Assembly (NCBI RefSeq): GCF_027942865.1
Contig: NC_134515.1
Span: forward strand, 25,132,227 to 25,196,226
Origin: Odontesthes bonariensis
Taxonomy: Eukaryota > Chordata > Actinopteri > Atheriniformes > Atherinopsidae
Direction of reading: 5' to 3'
Length of the DNA stretch: 64,000 nucleotides
Part shown: in pieces, positions 22,701 through 34,700 of the stretch
Layout: every line of letters begins with the position of its first letter
How positions within the stretch are numbered: position 1 is the first letter of the stretch
Program-made: the position numbers and the translations under genes
Notes under the pieces: generated by a model
Database searches by the model: none
What the model saw: the letters and a program-made list of their open reading frames with translations, nothing else
Told to the model about the DNA's origin: nothing

Positions 22701-25700
22701 AAAACTGAAATCATTGTCTGTGGCCAACAGAAACAAAGAGAAAGTGTTATCAGTCACCTTGAGACTCTCTCTCTAAAACCTAACTATCAAGTTAGAAATC
22801 TCGGGGTAATATTGGACTCAGACCTGAACTTTAACAGCCACATTAAATCTGTAACATCAGCAGCTTTTTACCATCTAAAAAACATTGCCAGAATCAAAGG
22901 AATAGTGTCTAAATCAGACTTAGAGAGACTGATCCATGCGTTTGTCTCCAGCAGGTTAGACTGCTGTAACGGCCTGCTCACTGGGCTCTCTAAACGGGCT
23001 ATAAGACAGCTGCAGTACATCCAGAACGCTGCTGCTCGAGTCCTGACTAGAACCAGGAAATACGACCATATTAGTCCAGTGCTCAGGTCTCTGCACTGGC
23101 TTCCTGTCGCTCAGAGAATAGACTTTAAAACAGCTCTGCTTGTGTACAAGTCTCTTCATGGTCTAGCGCCAAAGTACATCTCTGACATGTTAGAGCCATA
23201 TGAACCAACTCGGGCTCTGAGAACCTCAGGGAGGGGTCTCCTGCTGGTGCCCAGAGTCAGGACTAAACAAGGTGAGGCTGCGTTTCAGTTTTATGCTCCT
23301 AAAATCTGGAACAGTCTTCCAGAAGATGTGAGACAGGCCTCAACTCTGACAATGTTTAAATCCAGGCTGAAAACAGTTCTATTTAGCTGTGCATATGACA
23401 CCTGAAAGTATTTTATCTGCACTCTTCACTTTTTAATTAATTAATGATTATTTTAATGGGTTTTAAATTTCTTTCTTTTTTAATTTCTTTCTTTTATTTT
23501 TTTTTATTCCTTTTTAATGGTTTTATTGCCTTCTTGTGATTTTATGTAGCTGTAAAGCACTTTGAATTGCCCTGTGTATGAATTGTGCTCTATAAATAAA
23601 ATTAACTTGCCTTGCCTTGCCTTGCCTAATGTGTAAAAGAGGACGTCTTTTACACAGCGGTACAGGGTGATGGTGTGTAAATTTCCAGCAACTTAAAAGC
23701 ACACCTGTGGTGGTGAACACGCATATTTGGGGAAATTAACTAATGACAATGACACTTACTAAATATGGATTTAGTGGAAAAAAAACCAACGACTTTTACA
23801 TTTTATCGTTCAAAGCAAATCAGGCCCTCGAAATGCATGCAAACATGTTTGTCCAAAAGAAACCTAATGAAATCGAAGCCCTTCTGCTGCTTCTTTTTGT
23901 AAAAACATATACTTACACGCACAATGATCTTCACGCTGAGAAAATGAGAAGCAACAGAATATCTTTAACGTTTAGAACATTGACAGAGGCCCGGTTAAAT
24001 TCTTAACCATTGCTCGACTCAGCAGTGTAGTAACCTTGCTGAATGCGTTTGTGTCCTTGCTTTTGACTTTTGCTTCTTATCAGAATCAAGTTTATTGCCA
24101 AGTAGGTTTTCACTTACAAAGAATTTGACTTGGTGTAGTTGGTGCAAACAATATAGATATATATGCAGCTATATATTATAGATAGATAGATAGATACAGA
24201 TATATATGGATTATAGGAACCCAAAATGATTGTGTTACTGTGCCGTGACACACAAGGCTGTTTAGAATTTAGTTGTAATATTTGGCTCTGCGGTGTAGTC
24301 TGTGTGTGGATGTATGCAACTGATTTGGATGTCGACTTCTCAGAATGAGGGGCTTATATGGCATCACAGGCTGTGTTTGCTGTGTATAGTGCGTGTGACA
24401 CAGGTGGGGTGATGGGTACTCACTTCCTCCCACAGGAAATCATAAATGCACCCACTTGGTTTTAACTGTACTTCGTCCACTCATCTAATGACTGCCATGC
24501 TGCCTTAATGGCATGGAATAGGATGAAACGGAGAGACAAAGGCAGAATTATGTCAGGCAGAGGCCTGAGCTAAACTCTTTAGGCTGCTCTATGTTCTCTC
24601 AAATTGTACAGATAAAATTCATGCTTTAAAGAGTGGAAACGAGAGAGTTACTGTGTGAGTTTTATAGCTGCCTCCAGCTGTTCTCATAAGTAAAGATAAA
24701 AAGATTTAACGGGAAAGGGGTAGACGGCTGCTCTGGCGGCTTGAGAATAGGTCTGACTTTCCTCCAGAGGGAGTGCACCTACACTGGGTGAGGGAAGGAG
24801 AGAGAGTGTCCCTGGAACAGATGAAGAATAAGCAGCTCTTGGAGCTGAGAAGTAAGAAGGAAGAATAAGTGGAAGAAATTATTCACCATGTTGAAAATGT
24901 TGAATGATTTTGATTAAGAAAAAAAAAAAACATTACAGAGGACATACGTTATCCCTTTTTTTTGGGGAGTCTGGTATACACTTTTTACACTTTTATAAGT
25001 CTGAATTTACAAACCTCAAAGTCCACACCAAGGATTTATTGCTTCATACAAAAAAAAAACTGCTCCGGATCTGCATGAAATGCCCAATAGCTTAGGTTCA
25101 GTAAATTGGAAGACACAAGTTGTTTTTTTTAATGTTCAAAGAATTGTTTTAATTTTTTCTTTATTCTTTTTTCTTTTTTAATCAAGCAATTTCAGAAGGG
25201 AAAAAGAATGGTTCAATTCTTCTTAGATCATGCACCGCAACTAAGGCCATAAACTGTTAGGACGAGTTCCAATGGGAAATTTGCCAAATCTTTGGTTATG
25301 TACAGCATTTAGAGTTTGAGTGGGAGGTGGGGCGCAGGTGTAATCATGTAAGTCAGCTGATAAATTCCCGTACCCTGTGATCCAGTTAAATGCACTGTAT
25401 GTATTGTCAGCTCCTTACACTTAGTGTAAGGATGTGCTGGTTGCCTTGGAGAGTGGATGCTTGAGAGGCCTGACTGGTCTGGGATCTAATATGGACAAAT
25501 ATTGACAGACTGGGCTGCAAGACAAAAACTAGCTAATAAATAGCCTAAGTGGGGCTGGTTGCAGGAACTGATGCTTAGTTCATAACAACATGCATGGAAG
25601 ACAACACAACCTTGAACTCCAGTGTTTTCAGAAGACTTTCGGCTTTTAAAACCAGTTGAACGTGCACCCGTGCTAGATGGAGGAGACTCTGAGCCTAAAG

Positions 25701-28700
25701 TTAAGCCATCTAATGGCCAACCAACAGAAGCACTGAAACTAACTGAAGAATAATGGTTGTAGATTCTTTCTTTTACTCCAGTTCTGCCAAACTTCTCACA
25801 GTGGTGCCTTTGTACCGTGTCCTTCAGAGGCAGAAACAAAATGGTGTGCACTGTAAGGGGGAGATCGTACGGGGACACAACATCACCAGTTGTCTAGTAT
25901 ATCATTGCAGATGTACTGTATTACTTACAGCTGGCAGACAACAAGTGTGCCTTTATCAAACACACTTTGGGATTGTATTATTCATGTGTGCATGTGCGGA
26001 TATTTGTACATCGTGACATGACATGTTCAGCTGATTTTGTCAGGAAGTAAACTCCCGCAACAAAAAGTCTTAAAATTTAGCTTCTCTTGTTTTCCAAAGT
26101 GTTGCTACTTTTTCTTTTATGAAGGGAAAAACAGACAAGCAATCTATCTGAGCCATGTAGGTAAGTTTAGATGACTTTATACTTTGTCAACTTTATCACC
26201 TGATTAAGTTTGAATTACTAAATGGGAGTCAAGCAGGTCATGAAATGCCAGTTGAAATGATCGGCCGATGACAATTCCAGTGTTTGTTTACAACATTTAA
26301 AAACCTTTTTGTATGACCTTCTTTACATGACTGACTGTGCTGCTAACTGATGTCGGAAATCTCATTAAGAGGTAGCATTTCGGGTGAAATGTGGAAGACA
26401 TACAAGATTTTAAAAGCAAGACAACTTCCATATTAAAAGCAAAGGACACCACATTTAACTGTTATTGAGCTGCAGTAGGTTTAACTGATTCAAGAGCGGT
26501 GGTGCACAGGGTTCGCCGTTACTTTACCTGCAGATTCACTGCAGAAGCCAGTGCCAGTGTCTACCTCAAAGTTAAAAGGTGCAGTTGTGACTTAGAAGGG
26601 TGCTAAAACCTTTGCATATAATAACTCCCAATGATTTTTTTGGGCAAGATACTTGTGGTACTCCGACTGAGTATAATTTTCCAACCATATATTACATAAC
26701 ACCAAACCTAAACATGTATTTTCATTCTAACCATAACCACGTATTTTTAATCCTAACCATTTGTGAGCTGGAGCAAAGTCGAAAAACAAGAGAACGCAGA
26801 AAATGTTACGTTTCATGGGCCTTGTCTGGAAGTTGGCTGGCTGACATTTCTGTCTTCACCCTTCTACCTCCTTCAAGGAGTTGGTGGCCAAATCAACTCT
26901 GCTGAATGTCGACATTGTGACATAATGACACATTGTATGTCAACTTCATTACAAAGTGAGATATTGAACATCCATTCCGCCATGTAGTGAGGCGTAAGTT
27001 GCGTCTCCATATTGTGAAAGAGATTTCCAGAAAACATAGTTATTTTATAAATATATATATATGGATATATTTGCTTTATTTGGAAATTGAAACATTTTGT
27101 GCTGTGGACCAAAGTAGTTACATGTTATGAAGTAAGATCACATTGCCCCACATGATGGATCCTAATCACTTTGTTGATTCAACAACTATTTTTCCACCAA
27201 ACACCATTTCACTAACATATTCATTTGTGGTTTTGAGTAAAATTGTCAACAACTTTTAAATTATATGTCCACCTCTGAATGATTTACCCAGTAGAATCAC
27301 CAATCGGATAGTTAAAAATGTTACAGCTTCACCGACACACTGATGTTAACCTGTAACGCCAAGAACAAATGGTTCTAGATTGTTTCATCAAACATTTAAT
27401 CTAACACAGAAAGACTTCTTATCTCAACTTTGATCTTTGATATGTATCAGCCGACTACATATACAATACAATACAATACAAACAGAAGCAGGGCAGGATT
27501 TAAACAAAATAACTGTGGTATGACACCCAGTTGATATAAGACACTGTATCCTGGGAAGTCCTGCTGTGGCAGAAGGGCAAGGCTTGGGAGGTGGGGGCTC
27601 TTGGAGGTAAAAGAGGAACTGGAAAGTAGAAATGTGGTGATAAGAAAGAGGAGGGGAGTAGAGACCGGGTACACCAAACCTGGAGCCCCAACTCATGAGA
27701 ACCAGATGAAGGGCAGACTGGATGTCTCTCAGGGGCCACAAAAGGAAGAGAGAAGGAAGAGAAGCTCATAAAGCTGTCAGAGTCTGCCCGCATCTCTCTA
27801 TCATGGCTCAGTGTGCACCAGATGTATTGCTTCTAGTGCTAGTCCCCATGAATGTTTCTGTCATAAGCCCAACATGTGTATTGCATGTCTATGGATGAGT
27901 CTAATGTGGGGCTGACCCAGAGACTGACAAGCTATGTCAGTTTCTTGTTAACAACTGAAGTTGATGGAGTGTTCAGGAAGAATAAACTCAAAAGAAAAGA
28001 ACCTAAGAGGAAAAGACATTTATTGTCAGCTTACTTTGCAAGCATATGTTTTGTTTCCCTGGAGGTTGCAACTCAATACCACACAAAAAGCTTTTAAGCT
28101 TTATATGAGCACACATTGACCCTCTTTGTCCACCTGCAGAAATATTGTACCCCCCTGTAAAGGGGTGCCATGCAGTTCATGTGAAATTGTTCTATATACA
28201 TACATGTAGTCAGCTTGCGGATAGATTACTGATTTCTTTCATATATTCATTCTTTTGTCCCCCCAGTGGAGCACGATAAGGAATTCCTACCAGTGCGGCG
28301 GCATCATCGAGAGTTCAGATTCGATCTGTCACGAATCCCAGAGGGTGAAGCAGTCACTGCTGCTGAGTTTCGCATATATAAAGACTTCATCCATGAACGT
28401 TATGATAATGAGACCTTCCGTATCAGCGTCTACCAGGTGCTGGAGGAACACTCTGACAGGTGAGCTTGGATGTATGATAACATGTCAAGAACTATGTTGG
28501 CTCTCAGTATGCCGATCACAGGTGATTTGTCAGTTCAACGCTTAGTTCACCACTGTGGTTCAGACTTTTGAAAGGACTGTTATAATGAGGATGGCTGAAA
28601 AAAATGATTGGTTAGGTTTAGGAATCTATAACAGTTGGTTTAATGTTAGGACAAAATATGGTTTGAGCAGCCTGGAAATGAACAGTAGAACTCTTGAGTT

Positions 28701-31700
28701 GACTGAACGAACCTCCAACCCTTTCTCAGAAGCATTGACATCATCTTCCTAGGAACCAAACGATCTGGTTTGACAGACTACATGAAATGAGCCGGACGTT
28801 TTAACACTATATCGTCAATGGAAGAGAAGTTTGCTCTTTTCTAGTTCTACCAGTCCTACATTTGAACCCATTGTGCGGTGCTAATAATTTGTCCTCATGA
28901 AATGCATCTTTGTGAGACCAGCTTTTTAGTTCTTCTTCACAGCAGACATCTTAACATAAATGATGGCCTTGTTGTATTCAATTGCCCCCATAAGCAATAG
29001 CCGTTTAACAATGTGTCAGCCTGCAGGATTCCAAGACCTTGAAACCAAAGTTTAGTTGCGAGATTAAGCAAGTTTAATAAAATGAAATCATCATTGAATT
29101 CACATCTCATTTTTTGTTCTGATGCTATATGGTTCAATATTCGTGAAAAAAAGACCTGTTGGTGATTAAATGTATTTGGATTGTTCATTTTTAAACCAAA
29201 TCAGAAGTCATCTCAGGATTTAAAGATGAAAGATAATGATAATATTATGATGATTAGGATGTAATAAATTATAAAGTTTATCTCACATAAACTATAAACC
29301 TGGAATAGAATAAGACTTTGCCACATCTTCTTTGTGTGGTTATGCAACCAGCAGGTACATCTAACTTTGGGAGAGCACATGTCCTGCTCTCTTCAACCCC
29401 TCCTAAAGGTTTCTGTTGCCCGAATGGAACAACACATTCATTTATTCCTTTGCCAGGGACAGGCTTGAGTACATGAATGAGCCAAAGCTCTGTGACACAC
29501 TATCTGCGCTGTCAGAAAATAGGTCGGGATCCATGAATGGGCTGCATGAAGAACAAGGGATTTTAGTCTCCATTGGTGAGATAGTAGAAAACCCAGAGTT
29601 CACTGTTGAGCAGTGGCACTGACTCGGATCTTTTCACACAGTTTTTACCTCTTTCACAGCTGTGTTTTTTTTCTCTCCTTCTCTAATTCATTGGCTTTCT
29701 GGCTCACCCTCAGAATTCCAGCCAGTGACGAATTGTGTGTAGCGTATGAAAGGACCGCTCATTTATAAAGCCATTATTGTCAATTAAGAAAATGAAGTGT
29801 TCCCCTGGGCCTCACCATCTGGAGCCTCCCCACCTCCCTCCTTCACTGCCTGTCTTGTTTCATCTCCCTCTCTGTTTCACTTTGCCACACTACCCCGTCT
29901 TTCCCCACTCCACTACTTGTTGTTTCAGTTACTCCACTTTAAATGATCACATGTCTGCTTTATTATCTGTTGCCTCAAAGTTGATATGTAACTTGAAGTG
30001 TATTTTCTCTGCTTCATCCAGAGAATCAGACCTGTTTCTGCTGGACTCCAGGGTGATTTGGGCAGCAGAGGAAGGCTGGTTGGTGTTTGATGTGACAGCC
30101 ACGAGCAACCACTGGGTTCTGAACCCTGGCAGAAACCTGGGTCTACAGCTGGCCCTGGAGAGCACAAATGGTAAGGAGGGTGTGGGTAGGATTAATATCA
30201 GTATGTTCCCTGTCACCTACTGTAAGTTGCATGTCCGTGGTGTTGATGGGAGGTAGGATTCAACATGTGGTATAATCTGGCTCAAGAAGAAGGCAGCAAG
30301 TACTCAGACTCAGCAGAAACTTGAACTGCTTTGTGGTGAATATTTATTCTCAGGTTTCTCCATTAAAGTCAGGGAAATCAACAGAAACCAAAAAGAAAAA
30401 TGTACATATGAAGTGAACTTTTATTCTTCTGGCAGCACCGCCTTTTATGACTCCAAAGTCCAATATGCACTGAATGCACACCTGTTCCGCTTTAGCCTAT
30501 ACTACTCTATGATAGGTCAAGTTACACACTTACCTTCACACAAACAGATCAAATGGCATCGTTAAACTTATTCATATGTTCACATATAAATCTAAATGAT
30601 TACTAGGTCTGACACATTCCTTCCAAAGAAGTCAAACAAAATAAACATTACTAATAAAAGAATGAAAAGCCTCCGCTTGGTTTTACACAGCGATGCAGTT
30701 TATGACAGCACTACTATATTATTTGTTATATTATTATAACAAACTATTTAGCAATATTAAAATCTGTATATGCTTTGATATACAGTGTAACAAAATACTA
30801 ACACGAGCAAACCTAGAATAGTAAGGGAAGCAGTATTTCAATGGCAGTGGTAGATCAAAAGAAAATGAATGAATTATGAAACATGCTTAATGTGTAAGGT
30901 GCTGGTGGTGAATAGAAGAGATCTCACCCAATTTCCTATTTCCCACAAAGTTTCACAAAGGTGAGAAGAATAGAAAGATAATACACGCGTAGATGGCGGG
31001 TAATGAGGTGGCCTCAGATGAAACAACAAAATAAAACTACATAAAAACTTCAGAAAACATGACTATATTTCAGGAAACACCTCAAAACTAAAGAATCATT
31101 TGGTAAAACAATCAGAAACAACCCAACAATGTTTTCTGAATAGTTGTGATTTTGTGATTTTATTATTGTCTTGTTGCCCCTTTCTGGAATATTGTTGTGT
31201 TTATGGTTTTCAATCGATGTGTTCATCGTTTTGATTTTCTTGCGTGTTTTTGTCTTAAAAGTTATTTGCTTTTTTTTAACGTTGTTACATGAGACATGTT
31301 TTCAGTTTTCCTTTTGCTGTGAAATCTTGTTTCACCGTATGAAATGTGTTTTCAGTTTTCTTGTGTTTTTGGGAATGTTGTCATTTTGGTTTTGTTGCGT
31401 TTGACCTCCTTGAATTTAAAAGATTACATCAAAAATATTTAGTTCCAGCGCCTAAAATATCAGCACAGATAACAAAAAAAGGGTGTTGCACACTATTATA
31501 TACTTTTGCTGAACCCTTAATCTAATTTGTATGTGGGTTCCCTTTAATTAAAGTTTAGAGTCTCTGCACTTCAAGCCCATATTCATTATTCATTCATTAT
31601 ATGGCACTTACTTGTGTCGCAACATGTATCGTGAAGGACCCAAATGGAGACACACAAAGGGCATGTGAATGAAAAAGAGACTTTAAATGAAACTTACAAA

Positions 31701-34700
31701 TAGAGGGCACTGCACAGCCAGAAGACACAGTAACAAAAAAATCCAAAGAAGTCTAAAAGGCGTGAAAACTAAATGGCGGAAAAGAACAGGTGATGAACAA
31801 AAACAGAAAAGGTAACAATGATGAAGATTTCGCAATGAACAAATGATACCAAGGGAAATAATGACAAATAAACCACAGGCAGACCACCTGGACCAGGGTT
31901 GAGAGAAATGTGCGCCGGGTGTAGGCGTGGAGGTGAGGAGAGAGGACCCAAAATGCAGACTAAAGGTAAAACTATTTATTCATATTAAAAGGATTTATTC
32001 CAAAACTGTAACAAAAAACGCAGCTGAGCTGGAAATCCAAACAAAAACTGAAGAACAAACAGACCTGACTGGACATGAGGAACAAGAACTTGAATAGACA
32101 GAGTAAACATGAGGTGTGACGGTGACGATCTGACAAATGCTGAAGACTGAATACTGTGGAGGGTGATTGGTGACTGAGTACAGCTGAGGATAAGTGAGCA
32201 CAGTTGAAAGGAGTGGAGCTGATAACTAGACAGAAGAGAGACTGAGGAAAGGGAGGAAATGGCAAGACAAAAATGCAGAACACAGACGTGGCAAAAACAC
32301 AAGATGCAGGTTGTGACAAAAAGAGAACAGGAATAAACTAAACAAGCATAAAACAGGAAGTTAGGGTTACCAAGGTACAGAAAACCTGATTTCAAGATAC
32401 AACAGAAATCCAGCTGACAAGAACGCAGAATGACACATTAAAAAAACAAGAAAAGTAAAAGATTAATTTAAGGCCAAGAGCAAACTAAATTCAGAGCCTT
32501 GAAAATGAAACCTCTGAAACCCAGTCCAGACATACTGTATGCATTGGCAAAACTGTATATCAGTTATAGTACTGAGACGTACGTACACATCTGAATGTGC
32601 TCAGAATGGAGATGTTTCAAATTTCATCTGTCACAGTACAGTCCAAGCAAACATAAGGGTTGGCATAATAATATATCATGTATAAGTCTGCAGCCCGGCT
32701 GTAAAAGCCAAAAAAATCAAATGATTTGTTCTTTGCGTGAACGCAGAAAAGATACATCAAACCCTGCTTCTCATCATTCGTCACCAGCCACTCATCACCC
32801 TCATCATCCGTCATACCCTCAGCATCATTAGCAGGCATGTGGAAAATAGACTGCACTACGCCATGGATAACATCTCTTTTCATCTGGAGGCTAAAATGTT
32901 TGTCAGTAGAAAAAATTGTCAACAAACATCAAATAGTACAACAGGGCGTTGGGGACATTATCTTTCACGGGATGGCAGGATGTGACATGTTAGGTGAGGA
33001 AAACAGACACTGTATTGCTTTCAAGGGGGGCGGGTGCGCTGCGGAAGCTGTAGTCAAGAGTGATTGTACGTTGGATCGGGTATGAAGCTTTATGGGGGAG
33101 CGTGTACAGACAAGCGCATGGGACATCTTGTCGCCAGCAGAGACCTGAAGCCTTGATTTACCACCAAACGGTGATCAGACACACATTTTTCTGCCTAAGA
33201 ACAAGCTATACATTGCTGGCGTGCATGTGCTTGCTCATGCACAAAACACACCCACACACACAGACTAGCAAGACAAGAAGCTTTTGATTTTCATTGCTCC
33301 ATTTTTCTTGTTCTTTTTTGGGGGGGGGGGTGGGGGGGTAATCATTACTGTAGAAATCTCATTTGCAAAAAAGAATGTAGCAATGTGGACACTACAAAAG
33401 TTGTTCCAGCAAGGAAAAGACCACACACATAAGAAATAAGCTTGAAACACAGTGACAACTAAGCAGCCACACTTATTTGATGTAAAAGGCACAACCTCTC
33501 TGCTTTACACATTGCCCCACAGAAATAAACACATGATTTTCTTGACACGCTCACACCTGTTGTACCGTTTTCTGTGTGTCTGTGCCCACAGGTGAGAGTA
33601 TCAATTCTCGTGTGGCAGGACTGATTGGTCGCAGTGGGCCTCAAAATAAACAGCCCTTCATGGTGGCCTTCTTCAAAGCCACCGAGGTGCACCTGCGAAG
33701 CATCCGCTCGGCATCAGGAGGGGCCAAACAGCGTAACCCAAACAGATCCAGAGGCGCAAAGAGCCAAGAAGGACTCAGAATGGCCAATGTTGCAGGTGAC
33801 CACAGGAAGTGTGTGTCGTGGAGAAATTCAGTACACGGGCTCAACCATGGTTTAATGTCTCTTGTTTTTTTTTTCTCCAAAGAATTCATGGAATGGGACA
33901 TTGGAACAAAAAAAAAAAAAAGGCTATGCATTTTGAAAGCCTTTGTTTTAGAGGTGTGAGAAGGCTGTGTTTATGTGAAGCATTGTAACATTAGACTGTA
34001 ATGCTTCAGCTTCAAATGTCCCTCCGCTGCCTTTGTTTATTTACACGAACATTACAGAACAGTTGGGGCCAAGTTCCCTGCATGGAGGTAAGGCAGCCCT
34101 GGCTTTTATGGCAGTACACATCTGCCTTGCGCTGTGGGGCAACCAGGCCTGTGACACATGGGCCAAATGGGCCTGTTTGGAACTTTGGATACCAGTGGTC
34201 TTTAACTGGATGATGAGAACCAGTTGCTCTTGATCATTTCCAATGTGAACTGCCTTCAAGAGCTAATGTACCACAGAGCTCCAGTGGTCACAAGAAGAGG
34301 AGAAAGATGGATAGAAAACAGACATCTTTTTTTTTTACACATGGCAGAAATGGAAAAAGAAAAAGAATCAAGTTTTGAGTTATGAATCTGGCTTAGCTAC
34401 ATTGTGTGCACATCTGTTTCATGCAGTGAGAACTCAAAGCCCAACATAATGACCTCTATGCAGGGTGGCCCATTTATGTGAAACAATTACTGAAGTGCCG
34501 CTATTTCTGGTGGTGATTTACTTCAGCCATTGTCTGTACCATTAATGCTTGATAGGTGGACACTTGCTGCCTTTAGGTCTGTTCTTCATCATTCTTCTCT
34601 AATGGGACTGACTGTACAAAATAATTCCTCTAGCCGAAGAGGATCGAAGCACTTTTGCTGAAGCATAATCCCTCTATTTGTCTCTGTCTTTTCTGCAGAA

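Larger units (their letters stand above)
7827..28266 (+). other. bmp7 intron 1 (20 kb)
   Basis: A large first intron. Recognised contents are a 19-bp hairpin near 9.2 kb, two inverted TTAA-flanked elements, a TA-flanked MITE, an L2 LINE, LINE-tail fragments near 18.4 and 24.1 kb, and a CA repeat near 19.7 kb. The remainder (about 7.9-9.2, 9.3-12.6, 13.7-16.1, 18.6-20.7 and 24.2-28.2 kb) has no coding match I recognise. Intronic enhancers are plausible but not visible without cross-species alignment. Confidence 0.8.
30171..33591 (+). other. bmp7 intron 3
   Basis: 3.4 kb. It contains an interspersed repeat near 31.6-32.4 kb, a minus-strand 102-codon orphan frame at 32617-32925, and a G-run near 33.3 kb. 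No other gene was seen. Confidence 0.75.

Noticed and set aside
29416..29622. 68-codon frame in bmp7 intron 2
   Set aside because: It lies between two well-defined bmp7 exons and matches no part of the family protein.
31972..32395. Overlapping long minus-strand frames of 115 and 136 codons
   Set aside because: They are Phe/Ser/Leu-rich readings of an A-rich repeat, with no domain.
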